From UBA1757 sp045627385 (GTDB taxonomy: Bacteria; Bacteroidota; Bacteroidia; Bacteroidales; UBA1402), in NCBI GenBank assembly GCA_045627385.1, contig JAZQNO010000013.1:1-64000 (forward strand): 64,000 bases of DNA, written 5' to 3'. A program made the position numbers and the translations under genes. Below, one piece after another: positions 36,301-44,762 of the stretch (the stretch's first letter is position 1; every line of letters starts with the position of its first letter). The notes under the pieces were generated by a model, which made no database searches, was not told the origin of the DNA, and saw nothing but the letters and a program-made list of their open reading frames with translations.

Positions 36301-36682
36301 CGAAACCTATTCCGACCGGCTCGACGGTGCGCGTATCGGTGTCTGGTCTTCGAATGTTTCGGAACAGTTGTTCGCCTATCCGCGCCCGCAGGAAAGCGGC
36401 AACCACGAAGCCGTCCGCTGGTTCGCTCTGACAGACGCCAAGGGCCGGGGAATCCGTGTGAGCGCTGTGGATGAACCGTTCTGCTTTTCCGCTTTGCCAT
36501 ACACGGCATCCGATCTGGCCAACGCCCGCCACTATACGGAACTGATGCCTCGCGACTATACCGTCTGCTCCATCGATGCACAGCAGTTGGGTCTTGGCAA
36601 CAGCAGCTGTGGCCCGGGTGTCCTCAAGAAATATCTGGTGACCAAAACCGAATTGCATTATATCGTCGAACCTCTATACTGA
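33347..36682 (+). CDS. GH2 beta-galactosidase-like enzyme (LacZ-type architecture)
   Basis: 1111 residues with a signal peptide (about 1-24). Domain order: GH2 sugar-binding jelly roll (about 50-240), Ig-like domain, TIM barrel (about 395-690), another Ig-like domain (about 700-800) and a C-terminal beta-galactosidase small-chain domain (about 830-1105, WRAPTDNDSGFGNW). The acid/base Glu is in SLGNESGWG (about 509), the nucleophile Glu in MTSEYAHAMGN (about 602), and RGVNRHEHDP is the substrate-site motif. The LacZ-like full length suggests beta-galactosidase activity, though GH2 also covers other exo-glycosidases. One base separates it from the GH106 gene. Confidence 0.92.
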   Translation: MNRISFTALGLGLLLCPSLKTMAAVQADWENQQVLQINRLPARGGFMPFAETPGDRSLSLNGTWKFHWSAKPEETPDGFESISFSDDSWDNFQVPACWEANEGKTYGTPVYISAGFPFKINPPFVTDEPRADYTTYVERNPTGCYRRHFDLPEDWKDNREIFLRFDGVMSAFYVWVNGQLAGYSQGATEMSEFDVTSLVRQGDNLIAVKVFKYCDGSYLEDQDMWRLGGIQRDVTLYATPKIRLYDFGVRTEMSDNYTVGTLLIEPELEVYGDEPGRPVPAAVWQKLVSGCVVEAQLTDEAGRPVFDKALSQAAEPILNRDFKSGIMNAHNPQRGHREFGWLQGRVELPALWTAETPHLYMLEISLRDTLSGEVLERVRQEIGFREVRIEGGQLFVNGKPVRLRGVNRHEHDPQTGKAIGMEMMEKDVLLMKRANVNAVRCSHYPDDIRWYELCDRYGLYVIDEANIETHGVRGMLASDPTWAMAFMDRTQRMALRDRNHPSIIAWSLGNESGWGFNFAADAAWLKDFDPTRFIHYEGAQGNPLDPREVDVIARFYPRTQSEYVNPGIPEGSDAERAENARWDRLLSMARDESNGDRPVMTSEYAHAMGNAMGNFKEYWDEIYSHPRMLGGFIWDWVDQGLYKKLEDGRLQVCYGGDFGDKPNSKAFCMNGVILCDRSLTSKYEEVRKVYQPFAIEWNETEQPLSSGNVVLRLTNRNHHIGTEAFRLMWKVEQEGKLIEKGELPLPEVAAGESKDLRLSLRKAGKLGPDSWLTVSLVLKNETTWAEAGYEVAWEQFCLKSPDLSPSHAKSNAKITVKEDGERLTVSGKDFSQVWESGVLLSLKYKGRELAVSTSSLAEGMNGNACPMNPFLQVWRAPTDNDSGFGNWLAKDWRNNGLDRPDARFLGQSYRLLEDGCLELTVHYENCYLQGSVRSTAVYTVSGDGRIDARHTFEPVGNLPVLPRLGMAWAFRSDYSKLSWSGFGPCETYSDRLDGARIGVWSSNVSEQLFAYPRPQESGNHEAVRWFALTDAKGRGIRVSAVDEPFCFSALPYTASDLANARHYTELMPRDYTVCSIDAQQLGLGNSSCGPGVLKKYLVTKTELHYIVEPLY

Positions 36683-36683
36683 T

Positions 36684-39600
36684 ATGAGAAAACTATTGTT
36701 GACTGCCACGATGGCATTGGGACTGTTCTGTCTGGCAACGGCTCAGACAGACTCCCGTAAATTGTACGAACAGTTTGCCGAGCCTTCTTCCGAAGCTCAA
36801 CCTTGGATTTTCTGGTATTGGATGAATGGAGCGGTCACGGAAGAAGGTATCACAGCCGATCTGGAAGCTATGAAATCCATCGGCCTGGAAGGCGCCTATC
36901 TGATGCCCATTCGCGATTCTTCCCGTGTCCAGTTTATGGACGAATGCACGTTGCAGGGAACTGAAAAATGGTGGAAGATGGTCGAGTTTTCCATGAAGGA
37001 GGCCGACCGTCTGGGCCTGAAGATGGGCATGCACATCTGCGACGGTTTCGCGCTTGCCGGCGGTCCGTGGATCACCCCGGAAGAATCGATGCAGAAAGTA
37101 GTCTATACACAGACCGTTGTCCCCGGCGGCAAATATCGCAAATTTCAGCTGCCCGAACCTCAGCGTGTCGCCGACTACTACGAAGATATAGCCGTCTATG
37201 CCGTCCAATTGCCCGATTCCTTCGCTTTCGCTCAGGACGGAAAGCTTGTCGGAACAGCCTTGAAGCCCGCTTCGGTGAAGTGTTCCGACGGCAGCAATGT
37301 GGCTTTTTTGCCCGAGGGCAGGAGCAAACTGAAAGTCAGCAATCCCGTGGACATCACTTATGCCTATGACGAACCGGTGACCGTGCGTTCGATGAGCGTG
37401 TCGGCCAGCGGCACCAATTTCCAGGCATACCGCTGGACGGTCAGCGCCAGTCAGGACGGAGTCGACTATGAAGTGATCAAGGTGTGCGAGCCTGCCCGCC
37501 GCGGTTGGCAGGATACGGATGCCGGCTCGACCTACACGCTGCCCGAAACGACAGCCCGTTTCTTCCGTTTCCACTGGAGTCCAGAAGGAACCGAGCCCGG
37601 AGCTGAAGATCTGGATGCGGCCAAATGGGCGGCCACTCTTTCACTCAGCCGTCTCCAACTGCATTCATTCCCCCTGATGGAGAATTTCGAAGGCAAATCG
37701 GGTTTGCTTTGGCGTCTGAGTCCCCGTCTGACCGAAGTCGAGCTCCCCGACAACTGTTGTCTGCCGTTGGAAAACATTCAGGACATTACCTCGATGATGG
37801 CATCCGACGGCAGTTTCAAAAAACTGAAACTCAAGAAAAACAGCCAGTGGCTTCTGTTGCGCATGGGCCATACGTCCACCGGCCATCAGAACGATACCGG
37901 AGGCGGTGCCAAGGGCCTCGAATGCGACAAATTCGACGCCGACGCTGTCAGAAGCCAGTTCGACCACTGGTTCGGAGCCGCCTGGAAGCATATCGATCCG
38001 GCATTGTTGGGCCGCACGCTGGTGCGTCTGCATTCCGACAGTTGGGAATGCGGCAGCCAGAACTGGTCGAAGACTTTCCGCGACGAGTTCAAATCACGCC
38101 GCGGATATGATCTCATGCCTTATATGCCGCTGTATGCCGGTCTGCCTCTGGTCAATGCCGCCACATCGGAGGCAGTGCTCTACGATATCCGTCTGACCAT
38201 ATCCGAACTGGTCAGAGACGTGTTCTTCACTACGCTTCACGATCTCGCACAGCAATACGGATGCGAATTCAGCAGCGAATGCGTGGCTCCGACCATGATG
38301 TCCGACGGCCTGCTCCACTATGGAACGGTGGAACGCCCGATGGGCGAGTATTGGCTCGACAGTCCCACGCACGACAAGCCGAACGACATGTTCGATGCCG
38401 TCAGCGGCGCTCATATTTACGGCAAGAATATCGTCCAGGCCGAAGGCTTCACGCAACTGCGCGCCCTTTGGAAAGAATATCCCGGCATGCTCAAGTCATT
38501 GGGCGACCGGAACCTCGCATTCGGAATGAACAAACTGTTCTTCCATGTTTTCTGCCATCATCCTTTCCCCGGCATGTATCCCGGAATGACCTTGGACGGC
38601 ATCGGTCTCTACATGCAGGGCAATCAGACTTGGTGGCCCTACGCTTCGGAGTGGATCGATTATTTCAAGCGCTGTCAGGCCATGCTGCAGTATGGCCATC
38701 CCGTCACGGACATCGCCGTGTTCACCGGTGAAGCCCTGCCGTCGCGTTCCATTCTGCCCGACCGTCTGGTCCAGTCTCTGCCCGGCCTTTTCGGCGAAGA
38801 ACGGGTGCTTTCCGAACAGAAACGAGTGGCCAACGAAGGACAGCCCACCCATTCCACTTCGGTCGGTGTCAAGGCTTCCGCCAACATGGTGACCGCCGAC
38901 CTGTGGGACGATCCGTTGCGCGGTTACCGCTACGATTGCATCAACCCCGATGCTCTGGTGCGTCTGGCCAAGGCCGAAAACGGCCGTATGGTCCTGCCCG
39001 GAGGCGCATCCTATAAAGTCTTCGTGTGGCCGATGCCTCACCCGATGTCTCCAGACACTCAATTCGCCAGCTATGAAGTCCTTTCCAAAATCAAGGAGCT
39101 CCAGGACGGTGGGGTAGTCGTGCTGCTCCCGCCGACCCGTCCGACGATGCCCGTGTCGGCGAATGTCTCCGCGGAAACGCTTCAGAAAATGGATTATTTG
39201 TCGAATCTGATTTGGGAACACGCCCGTCAGAACGGCTGCATCCTGCCTTACATGCCTGAAGATCTGAACACATTCGGTCTCGAACGCGATTTCAGTCTGT
39301 GGGGAGAAAACGAAGGCGGCATTGTCTGGAATCACCGCAGCGGCGATGAGGCTGAGCTCTGGTTTGTGGCCAATCTGAAGGATGAACCGCAGTCTCTGCT
39401 GCTGACAATCCGCACCGATGCGGCAGATAAAGAGGATTTCCTCAGCCCCGAAATATGGAATCCGGTAGACGGAAGCATCTGTCAGACCACTTGCCGCAAG
39501 GTCGGGGAGGGAATCCGACTGGCGCTTTCGCTCGAAGCCAATGCCTCCTGTTTCGTGGTCCTTCCCAAGAAACAGGCTTCACCCGAAGTGGAGGGCAACG

Positions 39601-40142
39601 GCTACGCTCAATTGGAATCGGGAAAGATGCATACCAGTCTGTGGCACGATTTCCGTGTGGCCATGCGCCCCTGGGACATCCGTTTCGAAAAGGCCGACAC
39701 CACCTTGACCCAGGTGAAGAAATTCTTCGACTGGCGAAGTTCGGAGGACACGCGTCTCAAGTACTACGCCGGAACGGCCGTCTATTCGACTACGCTGACC
39801 TGTGACACGGCGATGGGCCGCCTATTCATGTATTTGGAAGACTACCATATCATAGCCCGTGTCTTCCTCAACGGACAAGACTGCGGCGTCCTTTGGACCG
39901 AGCCCGGTTTCCTGGATGTGACCGATGCCATGCGGAGCGGAGAGAACCGGCTGGAAATACACGTCGCCAACACTTGGTACAACTATTCGCAAGCCATCAA
40001 TTACGGCATCCTCAAAGACGAGAACTACTGGACCAACGGCCGTACCTGGGATTTCAAGCCCGGCAAGATGCTTTCCGTTGACGACCTCCAGCCTTCGGGT
40101 CTTCTGACAATGCCTCATTTCTTCCAATATTTTGCCCAATGA
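36684..40142 (+). CDS. GH106-family alpha-L-rhamnosidase
   Basis: 1152 residues with a signal peptide (about 1-20, LATAQ). The protein opens, as GH106 members do, with QPWIFWYWMNGAVTEEGI and LEAMKSIGLEGAYLM, a modified TIM barrel preceded by little else. FSSECVAPTMMSDG near 530 lies in the expected active-site region; PGMTLDGIGLYMQGNQTWW is another family landmark. The C-terminal third is beta-rich with a galactose-binding-like end (DYHIIARVFLNGQDCGVLW, HVANTWYN). GH106 enzymes are calcium-dependent inverting alpha-L-rhamnosidases; one acts in RG-II breakdown. Its stop overlaps the next start by 4 bases. Confidence 0.88.
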   Translation: MRKLLLTATMALGLFCLATAQTDSRKLYEQFAEPSSEAQPWIFWYWMNGAVTEEGITADLEAMKSIGLEGAYLMPIRDSSRVQFMDECTLQGTEKWWKMVEFSMKEADRLGLKMGMHICDGFALAGGPWITPEESMQKVVYTQTVVPGGKYRKFQLPEPQRVADYYEDIAVYAVQLPDSFAFAQDGKLVGTALKPASVKCSDGSNVAFLPEGRSKLKVSNPVDITYAYDEPVTVRSMSVSASGTNFQAYRWTVSASQDGVDYEVIKVCEPARRGWQDTDAGSTYTLPETTARFFRFHWSPEGTEPGAEDLDAAKWAATLSLSRLQLHSFPLMENFEGKSGLLWRLSPRLTEVELPDNCCLPLENIQDITSMMASDGSFKKLKLKKNSQWLLLRMGHTSTGHQNDTGGGAKGLECDKFDADAVRSQFDHWFGAAWKHIDPALLGRTLVRLHSDSWECGSQNWSKTFRDEFKSRRGYDLMPYMPLYAGLPLVNAATSEAVLYDIRLTISELVRDVFFTTLHDLAQQYGCEFSSECVAPTMMSDGLLHYGTVERPMGEYWLDSPTHDKPNDMFDAVSGAHIYGKNIVQAEGFTQLRALWKEYPGMLKSLGDRNLAFGMNKLFFHVFCHHPFPGMYPGMTLDGIGLYMQGNQTWWPYASEWIDYFKRCQAMLQYGHPVTDIAVFTGEALPSRSILPDRLVQSLPGLFGEERVLSEQKRVANEGQPTHSTSVGVKASANMVTADLWDDPLRGYRYDCINPDALVRLAKAENGRMVLPGGASYKVFVWPMPHPMSPDTQFASYEVLSKIKELQDGGVVVLLPPTRPTMPVSANVSAETLQKMDYLSNLIWEHARQNGCILPYMPEDLNTFGLERDFSLWGENEGGIVWNHRSGDEAELWFVANLKDEPQSLLLTIRTDAADKEDFLSPEIWNPVDGSICQTTCRKVGEGIRLALSLEANASCFVVLPKKQASPEVEGNGYAQLESGKMHTSLWHDFRVAMRPWDIRFEKADTTLTQVKKFFDWRSSEDTRLKYYAGTAVYSTTLTCDTAMGRLFMYLEDYHIIARVFLNGQDCGVLWTEPGFLDVTDAMRSGENRLEIHVANTWYNYSQAINYGILKDENYWTNGRTWDFKPGKMLSVDDLQPSGLLTMPHFFQYFAQ

Positions 40143-41590
40143 AAAAGTTCATTGTCAGCGCCCTGGTATTGATGACGGGTCTGAGCCTGAGGGCAGAGGT
40201 CAGTCTGCCTTCGTTTTTGAGTGACCATATGGTGCTCCAGCAGCAGTCGGAAGTGGTTCTGCATGGAAAGGCCGAACCGCACAAATTGTTGCGTATCAAG
40301 ACTTCTTGGGACGACAAAGAGTACAAAGTGATGGTGGACGGCGAGGGCCAATGGAAGGCCACCATCCAGACCGCAGCCGCAGGAGGCCCCTATACCGTCA
40401 GTTTCAATGACGGCACCTTGCTGCAGCTCGAAGATATCCTTTTGGGCGAGGTCTGGTTCTGTTCGGGCCAGTCCAATATGGAACAGCCTATGAAAGGCTA
40501 TACCTCACAGTCAATTGAAGGGACCCAGCGCGAACTTTTCCTTTCGAAAGACAACAGCCTGCGTCTGCTGACTGTCGGCCATTCCGCCAAAAACGAGCCC
40601 CAGACAGATATCAGAAGCGGTCAATGGCAGGCGGCCGATCCGGCTGTCGTGGCCAATTTTTCGGCCACGGCCTATTGGTTCGGCCATTTTCTGCGCCAGA
40701 GTCTGCAGGTGCCTGTGGGACTGGTCAGTTCCAATTGGGGCGGTACACCCGCGCAGGCTTGGACACCCGCCGAATATCTGGACGATTTCCCGCTCTATCA
40801 GGTGCCGGCCAAGGATGCCAAGTGGAACAACCAGACGCCCAGCGGCCTTTACAACGGCATGGTGGCGCCTTTCCTGGGAATGGCCATGCGTGGAGTCATC
40901 TGGTATCAGGGAGAATCCAACTACGAGCATCCCGAATGCTATGCCGATCTGATGACCGCCATGGTCAGAGCATGGCGCGAAGTCTGGAATATCGGGGAGT
41001 TCCCCTTCTACTATTGCCAGATTGCCCCGTACGACTATTCGATCATTACCGGAAAAGGACAGCCGGTCATCAATTCGGCTTATCTCAGGGAAGCCCAGAT
41101 GAAAGCTGAAGACATGATTCCGAACTGCGCCATGGTCGTCATGCTGGATGCCGGTCTGAAGGGAGGCATTCATCCGCGCATCAAGAAGGTGGCGGGAGAA
41201 CGTTTGGCGATGAAAGCCTTGGCAAAGACTTACGGTTATGAGGCCGATGTGGAAAGCCCTCGTTTCGCCTCTATGGAAGTGACCGATTCGATGGCTCTGC
41301 TGCGCTTCGACCGTTCGGCCATGCGGCTCGACTGCACCTTGCCTTGCGGACAGTATCCCGAAGGCTTCTCGATGGCCGGCCCCGACAGCGTGTTCCATCC
41401 GGCGAAAGCCTTTATCCGCTGGAACAAGAACGAGGTCGAGGTCACATGTCCGGAAGTCAGCCATCCGGTGGCTGTACGTTATGGATTCACCAACTGGACC
41501 GAGGGTATGCTGAAGGGTGTGAACGGTTGGCCCGTTTCGTCTTTCCGTACCGATGACTGGCCCATTACCCCTGAATATATCAAAGAATGA
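40139..41590 (+). CDS. SGNH-hydrolase acetylesterase (sialate O-acetylesterase-like)
   Basis: 483 residues with a signal peptide (about 1-18). Carbohydrate O-acetylesterase of the SASA group. Key motifs: LPSFLSDHMVLQQ at the N-terminus, FCSGQSNMEQP with the nucleophile Ser near 112, GVIWYQGESN (oxyanion region) and GGIHPRIKK with the catalytic His near 343. It would remove acetyl groups from the glycan so that the exo-glycosidases can act. It overlaps the GH106 gene before it and the DUF5703 gene after it by 4 bases each, so all three are translationally coupled. Confidence 0.9.
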   Translation: MKKFIVSALVLMTGLSLRAEVSLPSFLSDHMVLQQQSEVVLHGKAEPHKLLRIKTSWDDKEYKVMVDGEGQWKATIQTAAAGGPYTVSFNDGTLLQLEDILLGEVWFCSGQSNMEQPMKGYTSQSIEGTQRELFLSKDNSLRLLTVGHSAKNEPQTDIRSGQWQAADPAVVANFSATAYWFGHFLRQSLQVPVGLVSSNWGGTPAQAWTPAEYLDDFPLYQVPAKDAKWNNQTPSGLYNGMVAPFLGMAMRGVIWYQGESNYEHPECYADLMTAMVRAWREVWNIGEFPFYYCQIAPYDYSIITGKGQPVINSAYLREAQMKAEDMIPNCAMVVMLDAGLKGGIHPRIKKVAGERLAMKALAKTYGYEADVESPRFASMEVTDSMALLRFDRSAMRLDCTLPCGQYPEGFSMAGPDSVFHPAKAFIRWNKNEVEVTCPEVSHPVAVRYGFTNWTEGMLKGVNGWPVSSFRTDDWPITPEYIKE

Positions 41591-44007
41591 AGAAAATATT
41601 GTTTCCTACGCTCTTCGGACTGCTTGGCCTGTCTCTGTCGACGGTTCTGAATCCGGTCTATGCCTCCTGTCGGATATCCGATTATGATGTGGTCTGGGAC
41701 AGCCAGAGTCACAATTCATCCGAATCGATGCCTTGCGGCGGAGGCGACCTGGGCATGAATGTCTGGGTCGAAGACGGTCAGTTGCTGTTCTATGTGACAC
41801 GCAGCAATTCTTTCGATGAAAACAATACGATGCTGAAGGCGGGACGCATCCGTCTGAGTCTGGACGAGCCTCTGGATACGCTCCGTTTCTCCCAAAGGCT
41901 GAATCTGAAAGACGGATGCGTCGAAATCAGAGCCGGCCGAGGACGTCACCGCGCCGACATCAGGCTGTGGTCCGACCTGCAGTCTCCCTCGGTGCAGGTG
42001 TCCGTCCGTACGGCTGCCCGTCGCCGCGCAGTCCTTTCATACGAATCCTGGCGCTCAGAGGAACGTTTTCTGCGCAAGAACGAAGGCAACCAGAATTCAT
42101 ACAAATGGGCTCCGCCCAAGGGCATGAAAGTGAAAGCCGACTCCATCTGGACCATGCAGAATCCAAAGGGCAGGGGAGAAGCCGTCTGTTTCCGCCGTCT
42201 GTCACATTACGATATCTACGACGCCGTTCTGGCTCAGCAGCAGCTGGAGCCCTATCGCGACCGCCTGTACAATCCATTCCCCGATGAGGAGGCCGAAGGC
42301 AGGCCTTCCGAAGGCATTTGGCTGGAAGGTTTGCTTTACGGACCGTCCTACCGATTCTCGGAAACCTCCGAAGGCGTTTATGTCAATACGCCCTTCAAAG
42401 CATGGAATTTGGAAGGCAAGGCATCCAGACGGCACGATTTCTGTCTGCAGCTGTTTGCCCGTGAGGACCTTCAAAAAGGATTTGAAGCGCCGGTGACGGC
42501 CTTCAAACAAGAGGGCATGAAGTCCGGCCGCACCGCATTCCGCCGTCAACAGCAGGTTTCGGCCCGATATGCCGCCGGCTGGTGGAACGATTTCTGGGAC
42601 CGCAGCCATCTGTCAGTCTGGTCGGCATCAGGCGACGAAGATGTATGGAAAATAGGCCGCAATTACCAGTTGTTCCGCTATCAGCTCGGCTGCAACGCCC
42701 AAGGCAACTGGCCCACCCGTTTCAACGGCGGCCTCTTTACCTACGATCCGGTCTTTGTCAATCCTCAGCGTGCCTTCACCCCGGATTTCCGCAATTGGGG
42801 AGGCGGTACCTTCACCGCCCAGAACCAGCGCCTGGTCTACTTCCCGATGCTCATGAACGGCGATGCCGACCTGCTGCGTCCGCAACTGGAGTTCTATCGT
42901 CGTAACCTGGTCAACGCCGAACAGCGCAGCGAGATTTTCTGGGGACATCCGGGCGCCAGTTTCACCGAACAGATCGAACTGTTCGGCCTGCCCAATCCCA
43001 GTGAGTACGGATGGAAACGGCCCGAGGGGTTCGATCCGGCCCTGGAATACAACAAATGGCTTGAATATTTGTGGGATACGGCTCTCGAATTCTGCCACAT
43101 GGCCTTCCTGGCCGCCGATAGGGCAGGTATGGACATTTCCGAGTACATCCCTCTGACCGAAAGCGTGCTGACCTTCTTCGACGAGCATTACCGGATGCTG
43201 GCCGAAGAGAGGGGAGAGGCGGCTCTTGACGCGCAGGGCCATATCCGCATTTACCCCGGTTCCGCTTGCGAAACCTACAAACTGGCCGACAATCCATCGT
43301 CGACTGTTGCCGGCCTGCGTGTCCTGACGGCCGAACTGGCCGACTATTTCGAGCGGAATTCGCAAATGGAAAAAGCCGACCGTTGGAATCGTTTTCTCCA
43401 TTCGCTTCCTGAAATTCCTTTGTCCGCTCTGCGCATCGGCATGGGAACCGATTCCGCCGATGTTCCGGTCATCGCTCCCGCCATTTCTTGGGACCGCATC
43501 AACAATACCGAGGCCCCCCAACTGTATCCGGTCTGGCCATGGCGACTGTATTCATCGCAGTCGGCCGACAAGGAGGTCGCCATCAACACTTATCTGTATG
43601 ACGAACACGTCCGGAGCAACTACAGCCACGTGGGCTGGAAACAGTACAACATCTTCGCGGCCTGTCTGGGCATGACAGAGGAAGCCGAAAAGCTGGCCCG
43701 CCTCAAATGGGCCGACGCCGATACCCGCTTCCCGACCTTTTGGGGCCCCGGTTTCGACTGGACGCCCGACCACAACTGGGGCGGTTCGGCCATGATCGGT
43801 CTGCAGGAAATGATCATGTGCTGCCAGGATGGCAAGATTCTGCTGTTCCCCGCCTGGCCTTCCGACTGGAATGTGGATTTCAAACTGCATGCCGCCCGGC
43901 AGACGCTGGTGGAAGGCCGTCTGGAAAACGGCGAACTGAAAGCGCTCAAAGTCACGCCGGAAAGCCGTCTGGCCGATGTGGTCAATCTTCTCGACAAACA
44001 GCCATGA
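41587..44007 (+). CDS. DUF5703-domain protein, putative (alpha/alpha)6 glycosidase
   Basis: 806 residues with a signal peptide (about 1-26). The N-terminal beta-domain carries the DUF5703 hallmark YDVVWDSQSHNSSESMPC (split: ESMPCGGGDLGMNVW near 45) and SFDENNTMLKAGRI. A long helical region follows (about 310-740) with NWPTRFNGGLFTYDP and FTAQNQRLVYFPML, in the style of GH95 and other (alpha/alpha)6 enzymes. No catalytic activity is established for this family to my knowledge. Its position as the last gene of the glycosidase operon supports a role in glycan breakdown. Its stop codon overlaps the coaX start by 4 bases. Confidence 0.8.
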   Translation: MKKILFPTLFGLLGLSLSTVLNPVYASCRISDYDVVWDSQSHNSSESMPCGGGDLGMNVWVEDGQLLFYVTRSNSFDENNTMLKAGRIRLSLDEPLDTLRFSQRLNLKDGCVEIRAGRGRHRADIRLWSDLQSPSVQVSVRTAARRRAVLSYESWRSEERFLRKNEGNQNSYKWAPPKGMKVKADSIWTMQNPKGRGEAVCFRRLSHYDIYDAVLAQQQLEPYRDRLYNPFPDEEAEGRPSEGIWLEGLLYGPSYRFSETSEGVYVNTPFKAWNLEGKASRRHDFCLQLFAREDLQKGFEAPVTAFKQEGMKSGRTAFRRQQQVSARYAAGWWNDFWDRSHLSVWSASGDEDVWKIGRNYQLFRYQLGCNAQGNWPTRFNGGLFTYDPVFVNPQRAFTPDFRNWGGGTFTAQNQRLVYFPMLMNGDADLLRPQLEFYRRNLVNAEQRSEIFWGHPGASFTEQIELFGLPNPSEYGWKRPEGFDPALEYNKWLEYLWDTALEFCHMAFLAADRAGMDISEYIPLTESVLTFFDEHYRMLAEERGEAALDAQGHIRIYPGSACETYKLADNPSSTVAGLRVLTAELADYFERNSQMEKADRWNRFLHSLPEIPLSALRIGMGTDSADVPVIAPAISWDRINNTEAPQLYPVWPWRLYSSQSADKEVAINTYLYDEHVRSNYSHVGWKQYNIFAACLGMTEEAEKLARLKWADADTRFPTFWGPGFDWTPDHNWGGSAMIGLQEMIMCCQDGKILLFPAWPSDWNVDFKLHAARQTLVEGRLENGELKALKVTPESRLADVVNLLDKQP

Positions 44008-44762
44008 GACATTTGGTCATCGACAGAGGCAATTCGTCCTGCAAATGGGCTTTTTTCGATTCGGAACAGTCCGCTCCCTCGGGCTATGCGACCGAACCGA
44101 CGGAAATTTTCCACACCTTGTCGTCGGAAATCCTGGATGAAGCGATTCTGAACCGTTTCACTCCGGAAGCCTGCATCTGTTCCTCCGTGGCCGCACAGGA
44201 TGCCAGCCTGGAAGCCTGGCTCCGAAGTCATGTCCCTTATTGTCTGACATTTGACCGGAATACGCCCATTCCCCTCCGCAATGCCTACCGGACGCCTCAA
44301 ACACTGGGACCGGACCGCCTGGCAGCGGCTGTAGGGGCATGGACACTGGCTCCAGGCCAACCCTCTCTCATCGTGGATATGGGAACTGCCATCACATATG
44401 ACCTGCTGACGGCCGACGGCGTTTTCCGCGGAGGCAACATAGCCCCTGGCATCTGGCTCCGTTTCAAGGCATTGCACGAAAACACGGCGGCCCTTCCCAT
44501 GGTGGAGGCTCAGTCGGATTTCCCCTATATGGGCACTGACACCGAAACGGCCATCCGTGCCGGTGTGCTTCAGGGCATCTGGAACGAACTGGAAGGATAC
44601 ATCAGGCACTATTCTGTCGAAAACGAAGGCCTTTTGACATTTTTAACCGGAGGAGACATTATTTATTTTGAAAACCAGCCAAAAAATCGCATCTTTGCGC
44701 TCAAAAATCTGGTCCTTACGGGACTGGAAAGAATTTTGACTGACAATGTCCTCAAACGGTAA
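44004..44762 (+). CDS. coaX: Type III pantothenate kinase
   Basis: First enzyme of coenzyme A synthesis, phosphorylating pantothenate. 252 residues, ASKHA fold. Motifs: VIDRGNSSCKW (phosphate 1 loop), TLGPDRLAA, and VDMGTAITYD (phosphate 2 loop), then GGNIAPG. The frame is open far upstream, but the ATG at 44004, inside the DUF5703 stop (ATGA), gives the correct N-terminus. The 3' end overlaps the next gene by 17 bases. The essential gene therefore sits in a continuous chain of overlapping genes between the glycosidases and the lptC cluster. Confidence 0.94.
   Translation: MRHLVIDRGNSSCKWAFFDSEQSAPSGYATEPTEIFHTLSSEILDEAILNRFTPEACICSSVAAQDASLEAWLRSHVPYCLTFDRNTPIPLRNAYRTPQTLGPDRLAAAVGAWTLAPGQPSLIVDMGTAITYDLLTADGVFRGGNIAPGIWLRFKALHENTAALPMVEAQSDFPYMGTDTETAIRAGVLQGIWNELEGYIRHYSVENEGLLTFLTGGDIIYFENQPKNRIFALKNLVLTGLERILTDNVLKR

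Noticed and set aside
43707..44003. 99-residue N-terminal extension of pantothenate kinase
   Set aside because: Out-of-frame reading of the DUF5703 gene; the kinase phosphate loop sits directly after the ATG at 44004 as in the family.
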